From Rhizobium hidalgonense (lineage in GTDB: Bacteria > Pseudomonadota > Alphaproteobacteria > Rhizobiales > Rhizobiaceae): a stretch of DNA of 64,000 bases. The stretch lies in assembly GCF_002914525.1 (NCBI RefSeq), contig NZ_LODW01000070.1, positions 1 through 64,000 on the forward strand, read 5' to 3'. This document shows positions 17,221 to 26,918 of the stretch, piece after piece (within the stretch, counting starts at the first letter, position 1; each line of letters opens with the position of its first letter). The position numbers were made by a program, and so were the translations under genes. Under the pieces are notes generated by a model that saw nothing but the letters and a program-made list of their open reading frames with translations, did not search any database and was not told the DNA's origin.

Positions 17221-17652
17221 ATGCAGATCAATCGTACGGCTTCGGCCCATTGGACCGGTGGCCTCAAGGACGGCAAAGGCCTGATCTCGACCCAGAGCGG
17301 CGCTCTGAAGGATTATCCCTACGGCTTTGCCAGCCGCTTCGAAGGCATTCCCGGTACCAATCCGGAGGAACTGATCGGCGCCGCACATTCCGGCTGCTTC
17401 ACCATGGCGCTGTCTCTGATCCTCGGTGAAGCCGGCTTTACCGCCGAGCATATGGAAACCTCTGCCAAGGTGACGCTCGAAAGCGTCGAGGGTGGCTTCG
17501 CCATCACCGCCATCCATCTTTCGCTCTCCGGCCGTATTCCCGGCGCCGACGAGGCGACCTTCACCGAACTCGCCAACAAGGCGAAGGCCGGCTGCCCGAT
17601 TTCCAAGGCGCTCGCTGCCGTTCCGATCACGCTCGACGTCAAGCTCGCCTGA
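17221..17652 (+). CDS. OsmC family peroxiredoxin
   Basis: A 143-residue OsmC/Ohr-fold peroxidase that reduces organic hydroperoxides. The two redox cysteines are at the family positions: Cys59 in AAHSGCF and Cys125 in KAGCPIS. The AHSGC/GCPIS pattern is that of true OsmC rather than Ohr. The start at 17221 has AGGAGG upstream; the open frame reaches left through the palindromic repeat. A clear terminator follows, so it is probably a single-gene transcript. Confidence 0.9.
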   Translation: MQINRTASAHWTGGLKDGKGLISTQSGALKDYPYGFASRFEGIPGTNPEELIGAAHSGCFTMALSLILGEAGFTAEHMETSAKVTLESVEGGFAITAIHLSLSGRIPGADEATFTELANKAKAGCPISKALAAVPITLDVKLA

Positions 17653-17672
17653 TCTCATCTGCTGCCGAAGAG

Positions 17673-17706
17673 GTGCCGCGCGCAATTTTTCGTCGCGGCA
17701 CTTTTT
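17673..17706 (+). terminator. Rho-independent terminator after the OsmC gene
   Basis: GTGCCGCG and CGCGGCAC form an 8-pair stem with a 13-base loop, followed directly by TTTTT. Confidence 0.8.
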
Positions 17707-17821
17707 AATTGCGTTTTATTGCTTCGGAAAATCCCTCATATCGTCTAGATAGACGCACAGGATCGTCTCTGCCAAGCGCTAATGCCGCTCGGCTGCGTGT
17801 TGACAAATGACGCCTGATAAT

Positions 17822-17857
17822 TTACGACTGACGAAATTCAAAATTCGTCAGTCGTAA
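17822..17857. promoter_or_regulatory. Candidate TetR operator upstream of the efflux operon
   Basis: TTACGACTGACGAA and TTCGTCAGTCGTAA are perfect 14-base inverted arms separated by eight bases. The site ends 18 bases before the TetR ATG and follows TTGACA at 17800-17805, so a bound repressor would cover the probable promoter. Confidence 0.7.
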
Positions 17858-17875
17858 TTCGAGGCATCGAAACTC

Positions 17876-18484
17876 ATGAACGACATCGCGGAAAATACGC
17901 TTGAGGTCACGCGGCAGGAGAATGTCACGCGCATTCTCGACGCGGCCGAGCGGCTGTTCCGGCACTACGGTTACAGCAAGACGACGGTGGCCGACATTGC
18001 CCGCGATCTCGGCATGTCGCCGGCCAATATCTATCGTTTCTTCGCCTCCAAGGTGGAAATCCACCAGGCCCTCTGCGGCCGCATGCTCGCCACCGCCTAT
18101 CAGATCGCCTACGACATTCGCCATCAGCCGATCAGCGCCAGCGAGCGGCTGCGCCGCTACGTCCAGACCCAGCATCAGCTGACGCTCGATCTGATGCTCG
18201 ACGAGATGAAGGTGCACGAGATGATCGTCGTCGCGATCGAGCGCGACTGGCACGTCATCGAAAAACATATCGACCGCGTCCATGATCTCATTGCTGAAAT
18301 CATCGCCGAAGGCATTGAAGCCGGAGAATTCGCCGAGCAGGACCCGGTCGTTGCCTCGCGTTGCTTCGGCGCGGCGACGATCAATCTTTGCCACCCGCAG
18401 ATGGTGGCGCAATGTCTTGCCAAAACCAACCGCGCCAGCGTCGACGAACTGATCAACTACGTGATCAGGGCGCTGAAAAAATAA
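17876..18484 (+). CDS. TetR/AcrR family regulator of the adjacent RND pump
   Basis: A 202-residue repressor with the TetR helix-turn-helix near residues 38-58 (TTVADIARDLGMSPANIYRFF) and a helical ligand-binding domain. It is the first gene of a three-gene operon with the membrane-fusion and RND genes 48 bases downstream, and a large palindrome lies just before it, so autoregulation of the whole operon is likely. Effector unknown. Confidence 0.87.
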   Translation: MNDIAENTLEVTRQENVTRILDAAERLFRHYGYSKTTVADIARDLGMSPANIYRFFASKVEIHQALCGRMLATAYQIAYDIRHQPISASERLRRYVQTQHQLTLDLMLDEMKVHEMIVVAIERDWHVIEKHIDRVHDLIAEIIAEGIEAGEFAEQDPVVASRCFGAATINLCHPQMVAQCLAKTNRASVDELINYVIRALKK

Positions 18485-18532
18485 CGGACGGCCGCCGCCA
18501 TCCACCCCCGAAACGATCCAGGAGTGCGGACG

Positions 18533-19672
18533 ATGTTTTCGCTCAAGACCTTCAGCCATCGCATGCCGTCCGTCACCAGCCTCGTGCTCATCAGTGCCAT
18601 CGGCATCGGCGTTTCCGCCTGCTCGGAAGAGAAGGCTGAGGTCAAGCAAGTCATTCGTCCGGTGAAGGTCGTCGAGATCGCCAAGGCCGGCGACACCCGC
18701 AAGCTCGACTATTCGGGCTCGGTCAAGGCGCGCACGGAGATGAACCTCGGGTTTCGCGTCGCCGGCAAAATCACCGAACGCCTCGTCGATATCGGCGACA
18801 AGGTGAAGCCGGGCGACGTGCTCGCCCGGATGGACTCCACAGATTACCAGCTCGCAGTCAAGACGGCGGAAGCCAATCTCGCAGCCGCTGAAAAAGGCGT
18901 CGAAACCGCCGATCTCGTCAATAAGCGCAATCAGCAGCTCTTCGATAAGAATGTTTCGCCGAAATCCCAGCTCGAGCAGGCGTCGCTCAGTTACGATCAG
19001 GCCGTTTCAAGCCGCGATGCCGCCGCCTCGGCGCTCGATCAGGCGAAGAACCAGGTGAGCTATGCGGAGCTGAAGGCCGACTACAACGGGATCGTTACGA
19101 CGATCAACGCCGATGTCGGCCAGGTCGTTGCGTCGGGCACTCCCGTCGTCACTGTCGCCGTCGACGGCGAAAAGGAAGTGCAGATTGCGGTTCCGGAAAA
19201 CGACATTGCCGAATTCAAGCCGGGCAAAACGGTCAAGGCAAGCTTCTGGGCCGACGACAAATTGGTGCTCGCCGGCAAGGTGCGTGAGGTTTCAGGCAGC
19301 GCCGACCAGCAGTCGCGTACCTTTGCAGTTCGGGTAAGCCTGCCGAACGATCCGCAGGTGTTGCTCGGCATGACGGCGACGATCGAAGCCGACGTCAGCA
19401 ACGGCAACAGCTATGTCTCGATCCCGCTCAGCGCGCTGGCTGAGAAAGACGGCAAGCAGATGGTCTGGACCGTCGACCGCGATACGGCGACCGTGCATGG
19501 CCGCGACATCAAGGTCGCCGATTTTACCGGTGACGGCGTGCATGTGACCGACGGCCTCGATATAGGCGATCTCGTCGTTTCCGCAGGCACGCAGTTCATG
19601 AGCGAAAACCTGAAGGTGAAGGTGCCGGACCAGCAGTCGGCGCTGGCCGACACGGACCAGACCGTCCGCTGA
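18533..19672 (+). CDS. RND efflux pump periplasmic adaptor (membrane-fusion) lipoprotein
   Basis: A 379-residue adaptor that joins the RND pump to an outer-membrane channel. The N-terminus carries a lipoprotein signal with the lipobox GVSAC, so it is anchored in the inner membrane. The barrel-sandwich (lipoyl) halves are at about 60-95 and 175-205, with a coiled hairpin of heptad-like repeats between them (AAEKGVETADLVNKRNQQ and beyond), then beta-barrel and membrane-proximal domains. The ATG at 18533 has AGGAG nine bases upstream; a GTG nine bases earlier overlaps that site and is less likely. It is followed 25 bases later by the RND gene. Confidence 0.9.
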   Translation: MFSLKTFSHRMPSVTSLVLISAIGIGVSACSEEKAEVKQVIRPVKVVEIAKAGDTRKLDYSGSVKARTEMNLGFRVAGKITERLVDIGDKVKPGDVLARMDSTDYQLAVKTAEANLAAAEKGVETADLVNKRNQQLFDKNVSPKSQLEQASLSYDQAVSSRDAAASALDQAKNQVSYAELKADYNGIVTTINADVGQVVASGTPVVTVAVDGEKEVQIAVPENDIAEFKPGKTVKASFWADDKLVLAGKVREVSGSADQQSRTFAVRVSLPNDPQVLLGMTATIEADVSNGNSYVSIPLSALAEKDGKQMVWTVDRDTATVHGRDIKVADFTGDGVHVTDGLDIGDLVVSAGTQFMSENLKVKVPDQQSALADTDQTVR

Positions 19673-19697
19673 TCGCGTCGCAAAAGGGAAGAAAACC

Positions 19698-22600
19698 ATG
19701 GACGCCAACACCACCGAAAAGCGGCCCTTCAATCTGTCGCGCTGGGCGATCGGCCATCCGAGCATTGCCCGCTTCCTCTTCGGGCTGATCATCATCACCG
19801 GCGTGCTCGGCCTGATGCGCATGGGCCAGCGCGAGGACCCCGAATTCACCTTCCGCGTCATGGTCGTGCAGGCGATCTGGCCGGGCGCTTCCATCCAGGA
19901 AATGGAAGACCAGGTGGTCAACAAGATCGAGCGCAAGCTGCAGGAAACGCCGCATATCGACTGGGTCAAGTCCTATACAAGGGCGGGCAGCGCGATCATC
20001 ACCCTGCAGGTCAAGGGCGACACCAATTCGAAAGATGTGGCGGACGCCTTCTACCAGGTGCGCAAGAAGGTCGGCGATATCGCAAACGAGCTGCCGCAGG
20101 GCCTGCTCGGCCCCTATTTCAACGACGAGTTCGGCGATACTTTCATCACGCTGCATTCGATCAGCGGCGACGGTTATTCCTATCCGGAACTGAAGAAATT
20201 CGCGATCCAGGCGCGCGACATGTTGTTGACGACGCCGGGCGTCGAGAAAGCCGTCATCATCGGCGACCAGCCTGAGAAGATCTATATCGACGTCTCATCC
20301 AAGGCGCTCGCCGAGCGCGGCCTGACGATCCTCGATCTGCAAAACGCCATCAAGGGCCAGAACAATATCGATCCGGCAGGCTCCGTCGATACCGGCCTGC
20401 GCTCGGTGCGCATCTCCGTCGAAGGTGACGTCAAGAAGGCGGAGGATATCCGCGAGCTGCGGCTTCGCGCCGGCGGCCAGGTGACGCGGCTCGGCGATAT
20501 CGCCACCGTCAGTTCCGGGCTCGAAGACCCCTATCAGCGCAAATACCGTTTCAACGGTCATGACAGCGTTCAGGTCGGCGTAGTGATGGCCAAGGGCTTC
20601 AATGTGACCGATGTCGGCAAGGGCGTCGAGGCGACCTATCAGCGCTTCGAAGAGGCTCTGCCCTATGGTGTCGCGGTCGATCAGATCGCCAATCAGCCCG
20701 ACGTGGTGACGGATGCGGTCAGCGAATTCATGCATGCGCTCGGTGAAGCGCTTGTCATCGTCCTGGTGGTCTCGTTCCTGTCGATCGGCTGGCGTTCGGG
20801 CCTCGTCATCGCCATCGCCATTCCGCTGGTGCTCGCCGCCACCTTCGCGCTGATGTACGAACTCGGCATCGATCTGCAGCGCATCTCGCTCGGCGCGCTC
20901 ATCATCGCGCTCGGCCTGCTCGTCGACGATGCGATGATCGTCGTCGAAATGATGGAGCGAAAGCTGGAAGAGGGGCTGGTCAAGATCGAAGCGGCAAGCT
21001 TTGCCTATTCCTCGACCGCCTTCCCGATGCTGACGGGCACGCTGATCACTACGGCCGGCTTCATTCCGGTCGGCTTTGCCGCATCGACGGCCGGCGAATA
21101 TGTGCGTTCGCTGTTCTACGTCGTCGGCATCGCGCTGGTGACTTCGTGGTTCGTCGCCGTCTATTTCACGCCATGGCTCGGCTATATGATCCTCAAGCAG
21201 CGCCATCATGCCGGCGAGCATCACGATGCCTTCGACACCGGCTTCTATCGCCGGCTGCGTGGCACGGTCGGCTGGGCAGTTCGTCACCGGGTGATCGTGT
21301 TGCTGTTGACGCTCGGCACCTTCGTTACCAGCCTCTGGGCCTTCCAGTTCATTCCGCAGAATTTCTTCCCGCAATCCTCGCGGCCGGAAATCCTCGTCGA
21401 TCTCTGGCTGCCCGAGGGCACCAGCATTCGGGAAGTCGAGGTCCAGGCAAAGGCGCTCGAAGCCAAGATGATGGACGATCCCGACAAGAAGTTCATCGCC
21501 ACCTATATCGGCGAAGGCGCGCCGCGCTTCTTCCTGCCGCTCGACCAGCAGCTGCGCAATCCGAACTTTGCCCAGCTTCTCGTCATGGCCAATGACGAAC
21601 CGGCGCGCGAGCGGCTGATCGTCAAGCTGCGCAGGATCCTTGCGGAAGACTTCCCGTCGATCCGCGGCAAGGTCGACCGGCTCTTCCTCGGCCCGCCCAC
21701 AGGCTGGCCGGTGCAGATGCGCGTCATGGGACCTGACCGCCAGGAAGTGCGAGCGATTGCCGATCAGGTGAAGGCGCGCTTTGAGGCCAACCCGATGCTC
21801 GGCGCCATTCACGACGACTGGCTGGAGCAGGTGCCGGCGATGAAGCTGGTGATCGACCAGGATCGCGCCCGCGCTCTCGGCGTCACCTCGCAGCGCGTGC
21901 GTCAGATGCTGCAGACCGCCATGTCCGGGGCGCCGCTCGACGATTTCCGCGATGGCGAGGAAACGGTCGCGATCGTCGCCCGCGAGCCGGATGCCCGCCG
22001 CTCGCTGCTGTCGGCGGTCAACTCGGTCTATGTCCCGACGGATTTTGGCGGTTTCGTGCCGGTCTCGCAGGTCGCCAAGGTCGTGCCTGTCATGGAGCAG
22101 GGCATCGAATGGCGGCGCGACAGGCTGCCGACGATCACCGTGCGGGCGACGCTGCCCGATGGTGTGCAGCCGAATGACGTTGTCATGAAGATGTATGCCG
22201 ACATGAAGGACCTGCGCGACAGTCTGCCGGCCGGCTACAATGTCGAGATCCAGGGCGGCGCCGAGGATGCGGCGGAAAGCCAGATGTCGATCGCCGCCAA
22301 GGCGCCGATCATGCTCGCCGTCATCATCGTGCTGCTGATGGTGCAGCTGCAGCATTTCGGCAAGGCGATGCTGGTGCTCGCCACCGGGCCGCTCGGCATC
22401 ATTGGGGCCGCAGCCGCCTTGCTAATCAGCGGCGCGCCCTTCGGCTTCGTAGCGATCCTCGGCGTCATCGCGCTGCTCGGCATCATCATGCGCAACTCGA
22501 TCATCCTGGTCGATCAGATCGATCAGGATATCAAGGCCGGCATGCACCGGCAGGAGGCGATCGTCGGCGCCGCCGTCCGGCGTTTCCGGCCGATCATGCT

Positions 22601-22844
22601 GACGGCGCTGACTGCTGTCCTGGCGCTGATCCCGATCTCGCGCGGCGTTTTCTGGGGGCCGCTCGCCTATGCGATGATGGGCGGCATCCTCGTCGCCACA
22701 GTGCTCACCATTCTGGTTCTGCCCGCCGGTTACGCCCTTTTCTTCGGTCGCGAGCCGAAGGCGAAGGATGAGCCAGGCCGGGATGCCGACGCCATCCAGG
22801 AAGAGGCCGATGACAGACATCCGCCGGCGTTGGCAGCCGAGTGA
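19698..22844 (+). CDS. RND family efflux transporter, inner-membrane pump
   Basis: A 1048-residue proton-driven pump of the AcrB/MdtB-like superfamily, expected to be a trimer with 12 transmembrane helices and two large periplasmic loops. The first hydrophobic helix is near residues 24-42, and the proton-relay pair Asp410-Asp411 is present in LGLLVDDAMIVVE. The substrate range is not visible. The operon has no outer-membrane factor gene, so a TolC-like channel encoded elsewhere must be used. The long frames on the opposite strand across this gene are shadows. Confidence 0.92.
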   Translation: MDANTTEKRPFNLSRWAIGHPSIARFLFGLIIITGVLGLMRMGQREDPEFTFRVMVVQAIWPGASIQEMEDQVVNKIERKLQETPHIDWVKSYTRAGSAIITLQVKGDTNSKDVADAFYQVRKKVGDIANELPQGLLGPYFNDEFGDTFITLHSISGDGYSYPELKKFAIQARDMLLTTPGVEKAVIIGDQPEKIYIDVSSKALAERGLTILDLQNAIKGQNNIDPAGSVDTGLRSVRISVEGDVKKAEDIRELRLRAGGQVTRLGDIATVSSGLEDPYQRKYRFNGHDSVQVGVVMAKGFNVTDVGKGVEATYQRFEEALPYGVAVDQIANQPDVVTDAVSEFMHALGEALVIVLVVSFLSIGWRSGLVIAIAIPLVLAATFALMYELGIDLQRISLGALIIALGLLVDDAMIVVEMMERKLEEGLVKIEAASFAYSSTAFPMLTGTLITTAGFIPVGFAASTAGEYVRSLFYVVGIALVTSWFVAVYFTPWLGYMILKQRHHAGEHHDAFDTGFYRRLRGTVGWAVRHRVIVLLLTLGTFVTSLWAFQFIPQNFFPQSSRPEILVDLWLPEGTSIREVEVQAKALEAKMMDDPDKKFIATYIGEGAPRFFLPLDQQLRNPNFAQLLVMANDEPARERLIVKLRRILAEDFPSIRGKVDRLFLGPPTGWPVQMRVMGPDRQEVRAIADQVKARFEANPMLGAIHDDWLEQVPAMKLVIDQDRARALGVTSQRVRQMLQTAMSGAPLDDFRDGEETVAIVAREPDARRSLLSAVNSVYVPTDFGGFVPVSQVAKVVPVMEQGIEWRRDRLPTITVRATLPDGVQPNDVVMKMYADMKDLRDSLPAGYNVEIQGGAEDAAESQMSIAAKAPIMLAVIIVLLMVQLQHFGKAMLVLATGPLGIIGAAAALLISGAPFGFVAILGVIALLGIIMRNSIILVDQIDQDIKAGMHRQEAIVGAAVRRFRPIMLTALTAVLALIPISRGVFWGPLAYAMMGGILVATVLTILVLPAGYALFFGREPKAKDEPGRDADAIQEEADDRHPPALAAE

Positions 22845-22846
22845 GG

Positions 22847-22873
22847 ACGGCGCGGCGAAAGCCGCGCCGTTTT
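22847..22873 (+). terminator. Rho-independent terminator after the RND operon
   Basis: ACGGCGCGGC GAAA GCCGCGCCGT is a perfect 10-pair stem with a GNRA tetraloop, followed by TTTCC; it begins three bases after the stop codon. Confidence 0.85.
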
Positions 22874-23044
22874 CCTTTCGGGCCACTGGTTCCTCTCTAA
22901 AGTCTTGCAGCGGATTCTCATTGCGGCCGCTTCGTCCGTGTTCGCGCTGATTCCCTTGACCTCTCGAAAGAGCTAAACTTGCGGGAGCATGCCGGGACAG
23001 CAGCCGCGATCGCTGCTGCTCGTTGACGGGGAGAGGGCGCGACC

Positions 23045-24955
23045 ATGGCCGATTATCGTCTGGAAACAAGCTGGCGCCCGGTCGAAGGCGGTTTCGGGCG
23101 CTTGACCGTCACGCTCTTCAATCTTTCGGCCGAGCCGCTGTCCGGCTTCTCGCTCGCCTATACGTCGGAGACGCGGGTTGCCGACAAACACGTCTGCGAC
23201 GGCGGCAGCCTCAAGCGGCAGGTCGCGCATTTCCATGAATTCCTGCCGTCCGAGGGGCTGAGCGTTCCGCCGGGCGGGCACTGGCGGTTCGCGGTCGAGG
23301 GGCTGAGCAGAGAGCCGAAACATGTCACTGCTGGCGTTAAATCCGCCTATCTGACGCTTGCCGACGGCCGTCACGTTCCCGTCGACTTCGGCGGCCTGAT
23401 GCTCGAAGGCCGGGATGGCGGTGTGGCGCCGCCACTTCTGCCGCCGGGCCGGGTCCAGGAGCCGTATTCGCTGCTGCCCTGGCCGTTGGCGCTCGCGTTG
23501 AAAGCGGGAGAGCTGCCGGTCGTCCTCTATCCCACGGGGAAGACGCGGCCCAATGCGATCAAGGCGTTTTCCCTGGTGCTCGCGCTTTACCAGCGGCTCT
23601 ATCCTGCCGACAAGGTGCCGTTTTCGCTGAGTGCTGTCGAAGGCGGGCGCGCTATTCGTTTCGTTACCGAATCGTCAATCGCTGAGTCTGCCTACGAATT
23701 GCGCTTTACCGCGCATGAGATCGTGCTCTCCTCTGCGGATGCGGCGGGTCGGCACTATGGACTGATCAGCCTGGCACAGCTCATGCACGGCGCGCGCGCC
23801 GATCGGGAGAACTTCAAATTCCCCAATTTCGGCACGATCGCCGACCAGCCGCGTTATGACTGGCGCGGCTGCCATCTCGATGTGGCCAGACAGTTCTATC
23901 CGGTGGCCGACGTCATGCGGCTGATCGATATTCTTGCCTGGAACAAGCTCAATATCTTTCATTGGCATCTGACCGACGACGAAGCCTGGCGACTGGAGAT
24001 CAAGGCCTATCCCGCACTGACGGAGATCGGCGCGCGGCGCGGTCCGGATGAGGTGCTCGTGCCGCAGCTCGGCGACGGGGCCGACCCGCGCTCCGGCCAT
24101 TACACGCAGGAGGATGTCAGGCGGATCGTTGCGCATGCCGCTTCGCTTGGTGTCGAGGTGGTGCCCGAAATCGACGTTCCCGGCCACAGCACAGCGACTC
24201 TTCTCTCGCTGCCCGCACTCGTCGACGGCCAGGAGGCGCCGGACAGCTATCGTGCGGTACAGGGTTATCCCAACAATGCCCTCAACCCGGCGGTCGAATT
24301 CACCTATGAATTTCTCGGCAAGGTCTTCGACGAGATGGTGGCGCTGTTTCCCGGTGACTATATCCATATTGGCGGTGACGAGGTGGCGAATGGCGCCTGG
24401 CTTTCCTCGCCGCTCTGCAAGGCATTGATGGAGCGGGAGAGGCTCGCCGGTATGGCCGACCTGCAATCCTATTTCCTGAAGCGGGTCAAGGCGCTGCTGT
24501 CGGAGCGCGGCAGGAGGCTCGCCGGCTGGAACGAGGCGTCGCTTGGCGGCGGCGTCGATCGCGACGGCACGTTGCTGATGGCCTGGGAAAAGCCCGCCGT
24601 CGGCATCGAGCTGGCGCAGCAAGGCTACGACGTGGTGATGACCCCGGGACAGGCCTATTATCTCGACATGGCGCAGGCTGAAGCCTGGGATGAGCCCGGT
24701 GCCAGCTGGGCGGGCCATGCGCCGCCGGAACATAGTTACGCTTATGAGGCCGAGGGCGAATTGCCGGATGGGCTGCGGGAGAAGATGCGCGGCATCCAGG
24801 CCTGTATCTGGACTGAAAACTTCCTCTCTCGCGCCTATTTCAACCGACTGGTCTTCCCGCGCCTTCCGGCCGTCGCCGAAGCCGCGTGGACGCCGTTGGA
24901 GCGCAAGGATTGGGACCGGTTCGCGGCGATTGTGCGGATGTGGCCTATGCTTTAG
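23045..24955 (+). CDS. Beta-N-acetylhexosaminidase, glycoside hydrolase family 20
   Basis: A 636-residue enzyme that removes terminal N-acetylglucosamine (or galactosamine) residues from chitooligosaccharides or related glycans by substrate-assisted catalysis. The catalytic pair is Asp445-Glu446 in HIGGDEVANG; the barrel is also marked by FHWHLTDDEAW near 305 and EIDVPGHS near 375. About 150 N-terminal residues form a beta-rich domain, then the GH20 pre-domain. No signal peptide is evident, which suggests a cytoplasmic role. Its end overlaps the converging kinase gene by 11 bases; that kinase could phosphorylate the released aminosugar. Confidence 0.9.
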   Translation: MADYRLETSWRPVEGGFGRLTVTLFNLSAEPLSGFSLAYTSETRVADKHVCDGGSLKRQVAHFHEFLPSEGLSVPPGGHWRFAVEGLSREPKHVTAGVKSAYLTLADGRHVPVDFGGLMLEGRDGGVAPPLLPPGRVQEPYSLLPWPLALALKAGELPVVLYPTGKTRPNAIKAFSLVLALYQRLYPADKVPFSLSAVEGGRAIRFVTESSIAESAYELRFTAHEIVLSSADAAGRHYGLISLAQLMHGARADRENFKFPNFGTIADQPRYDWRGCHLDVARQFYPVADVMRLIDILAWNKLNIFHWHLTDDEAWRLEIKAYPALTEIGARRGPDEVLVPQLGDGADPRSGHYTQEDVRRIVAHAASLGVEVVPEIDVPGHSTATLLSLPALVDGQEAPDSYRAVQGYPNNALNPAVEFTYEFLGKVFDEMVALFPGDYIHIGGDEVANGAWLSSPLCKALMERERLAGMADLQSYFLKRVKALLSERGRRLAGWNEASLGGGVDRDGTLLMAWEKPAVGIELAQQGYDVVMTPGQAYYLDMAQAEAWDEPGASWAGHAPPEHSYAYEAEGELPDGLREKMRGIQACIWTENFLSRAYFNRLVFPRLPAVAEAAWTPLERKDWDRFAAIVRMWPML

Positions 24956-25868
24956 GGAGCAACGCTTCCACTTTCAGCCCGAGCAGGGCGGCGCCGATCA
25001 GGCCGGGTTCGATGCGGCATTCGCTGCGCACCACCAGCGGGCGGTCGAATTTGCGCAGGGTACGGGCGCGCACCGCATGATCGAGTTGGGCAAGCAGCGG
25101 CTCGACGTTGGACAGCCCGCCGCCGACCGGGACGATGGTGGCGCCTGTGATGTTGATCGTCAGGGCCAGCGGCGAGGCGACGAGATCGATATAGACGTCG
25201 ATCGTCCGTGTCGCCTTCTCCTCGCCGAGTTGCCATTGAGCGATGATCTCTTCGCTCGAAAGGTCGAGATCATGCAGCGTTTTGTGCAGGCGTTCCAGGC
25301 CGCGGGCGCCGCCGACGGTATCGACGCAGCCCTTCTGGCCGCAGCCGCAGGCATAGGCGGGAATGGCGGCAGGTGGGTTGCCGGCCGCCAATGCGATGAT
25401 CGGCCCGTGGCCCCATTCGCCGGCAAAGCCGCCGGCCTCATTGACGAGGCGCCCGTCGGCAACCAGGCCGCCGCCGACACCGGTGCCGAGGATGGCGCCG
25501 AAGACGATGCGATGGCCGCGGCCGGCGCCAAGGCCGGCTTCGGCCATCGCGAAACAGTCGGCGTCGTTGGCGATCAGCACTGGAAGCCCGAGTTCGGCTT
25601 CGAGGTCGGCCGCTAGCGTGCGGTCGTGGATGCAGGGGATATTGGCGCATATCAGGCGCTGCGTATCGGGATCGACGACGCCGGCGATGGAGAGCGCAAT
25701 ACGGCTCGGCTGTTCGCCAGTCTCGGCGATGATGGCGCGCAAGGTGGCGACGAAAGCGGCAAAATCATCCCGAGGCGTCGGACGGCGGCCGAGGGCGGCG
25801 ATATCTGTCTCAGAGCGGGCGATGCCGCCCTTGATGGCGGAGCCGCCGATGTCGAATGAAATGATCAT
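24945..25868 (-). CDS. ROK family kinase, probable N-acetylglucosamine kinase
   Basis: A 307-residue sugar kinase with the ROK ATP-binding start FDIGGSAIKGG and the zinc site CGCGQKGCVDTVGG. It would phosphorylate N-acetylglucosamine or glucose in the cytoplasm; the convergent hexosaminidase favours the aminosugar. GxGVGGG (LGTGVGGG) and NDADCFA, the conserved sugar-binding region with catalytic Asp, are also present. The convergent overlap with the hexosaminidase means they are not on one transcript. Confidence 0.85.
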   Translation of the reverse strand: MIISFDIGGSAIKGGIARSETDIAALGRRPTPRDDFAAFVATLRAIIAETGEQPSRIALSIAGVVDPDTQRLICANIPCIHDRTLAADLEAELGLPVLIANDADCFAMAEAGLGAGRGHRIVFGAILGTGVGGGLVADGRLVNEAGGFAGEWGHGPIIALAAGNPPAAIPAYACGCGQKGCVDTVGGARGLERLHKTLHDLDLSSEEIIAQWQLGEEKATRTIDVYIDLVASPLALTINITGATIVPVGGGLSNVEPLLAQLDHAVRARTLRKFDRPLVVRSECRIEPGLIGAALLGLKVEALLPKA

Positions 25869-25969
25869 TGCACTCTGCCGTTTTTCTGGACTTCGGCGTC
25901 TGCTCGCACTGTTGGGTGGGAATTACAAGCGTTTCGTTTAGCATCGGGCTTGGCTATGCCGCGTCCTCC

Positions 25970-25993
25970 CCCTCTGCCCGGCAGGGCAGAGGG
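25970..25993. repeat. REP-like palindrome between kinase and exoD genes
   Basis: CCCTCTGCCC and GGGCAGAGGG form a perfect 10-pair stem around GGCA. It lies in the 255-base divergent region, which otherwise shows no gene. Its GC-rich form is typical of dispersed rhizobial intergenic palindromes. Confidence 0.55.
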
Positions 25994-26123
25994 CATCATG
26001 GTGCGCGAGGTGGAGGCGGACAACGATCGCCGCCCCTGCCGTGATTTCTAACCCCGCAAGTCATTCAATTGGCATATTGCATCGCCAAAATTCGGCCCTA
26101 CACTTGCATCATTTCCCGGATCA

Positions 26124-26783
26124 ATGACCATCGAAAACGCCGATTCCCACAGACGCAGAAGACCCCGTCCGCCACGTCCCAAAGGCCGTCGCCTTTCATC
26201 CATCCTGCGGCAGCTGGCCGCCGACCGGAGCCGGGAGCGGATTTCGATCGGCGACCTGTTCCAGACGATGGGCGACAGGGCGATCAGCGCGCTGATGCTG
26301 ATCTTCGCGCTGCCGAACGCTTTTCCCACGCCGCCCGGGACTTCGGCAGTGCTCGGCGCGCCGTTGATCTTTCTGGCAGCACAGCTGACCTTCGGGCTGA
26401 AACCCTGGCTGCCGAAGGTGATTGCCGACCGTTCGATGCGGCGGGAGGATTTCGAAACCATTGTCGGCCGTATCCACCGCCGGCTCGCCTGGGCCGAGCG
26501 CATGCTGAAGCCGAGGCTGGCGATCTTCGCCGAGCCGCCGGCGGAATATCTTGCCGGGGCGGCATGCCTGCTGCTGTCGATCGTGCTGCTGCTGCCGGTT
26601 CCGCTCGGCAATATGCTGCCGGCGATCACGATCTCGGTCTTCGCTTTCGGCATATTGGGCCGCGACGGGCTCTTCGCGCTGATCGGCTTCATCATGACGG
26701 CCGTGTCGCTGGTCATTGCCGGCGGCGTGATTTACGGGCTGGTGAAGGCGGCGATCTATCTCGTCATGCAATGGTTTGCCTGA
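26124..26783 (+). CDS. exoD: ExoD family membrane protein
   Basis: A 219-residue inner-membrane protein of the exopolysaccharide synthesis ExoD family. A basic N-terminus (RRRRPRPPRPKGRR) is followed by the family block GDLFQTMGDRAISALMLIF and FPTPPGTSAVLGAPL, then about four hydrophobic segments toward the C-terminus. In Sinorhizobium exoD affects exopolysaccharide production, alkali tolerance and nodule invasion; its biochemical role is not known. It is transcribed alone, ahead of the SorC regulator gene. Confidence 0.85.
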   Translation: MTIENADSHRRRRPRPPRPKGRRLSSILRQLAADRSRERISIGDLFQTMGDRAISALMLIFALPNAFPTPPGTSAVLGAPLIFLAAQLTFGLKPWLPKVIADRSMRREDFETIVGRIHRRLAWAERMLKPRLAIFAEPPAEYLAGAACLLLSIVLLLPVPLGNMLPAITISVFAFGILGRDGLFALIGFIMTAVSLVIAGGVIYGLVKAAIYLVMQWFA

Positions 26784-26918
26784 GTAACGTCGGTTATTTG
26801 GCGGAGCTCTTTTCAACAGGCTCGACATTTGCCGGAATTTTGTTTTGATCTGGCGCGATACAGTTTCAAATCATGTTCGGCGGCGGCACGCCGGCTCACT
26901 TTGCGTGGTAGGCATTGA

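Noticed and set aside
17800..17821. TTGACA with GATAAT as a promoter before the TetR gene
   Set aside because: The spacing is only ten bases, too short for a sigma-70 promoter; TTGACA may be used with a weaker -10 inside the operator instead.
20295..22355. 686-codon open frame on the minus strand across the RND pump gene
   Set aside because: It is a reverse-frame shadow of a GC-rich gene: rich in His, Arg, Asp and Gly, with no domain, while the plus strand encodes a complete RND pump.
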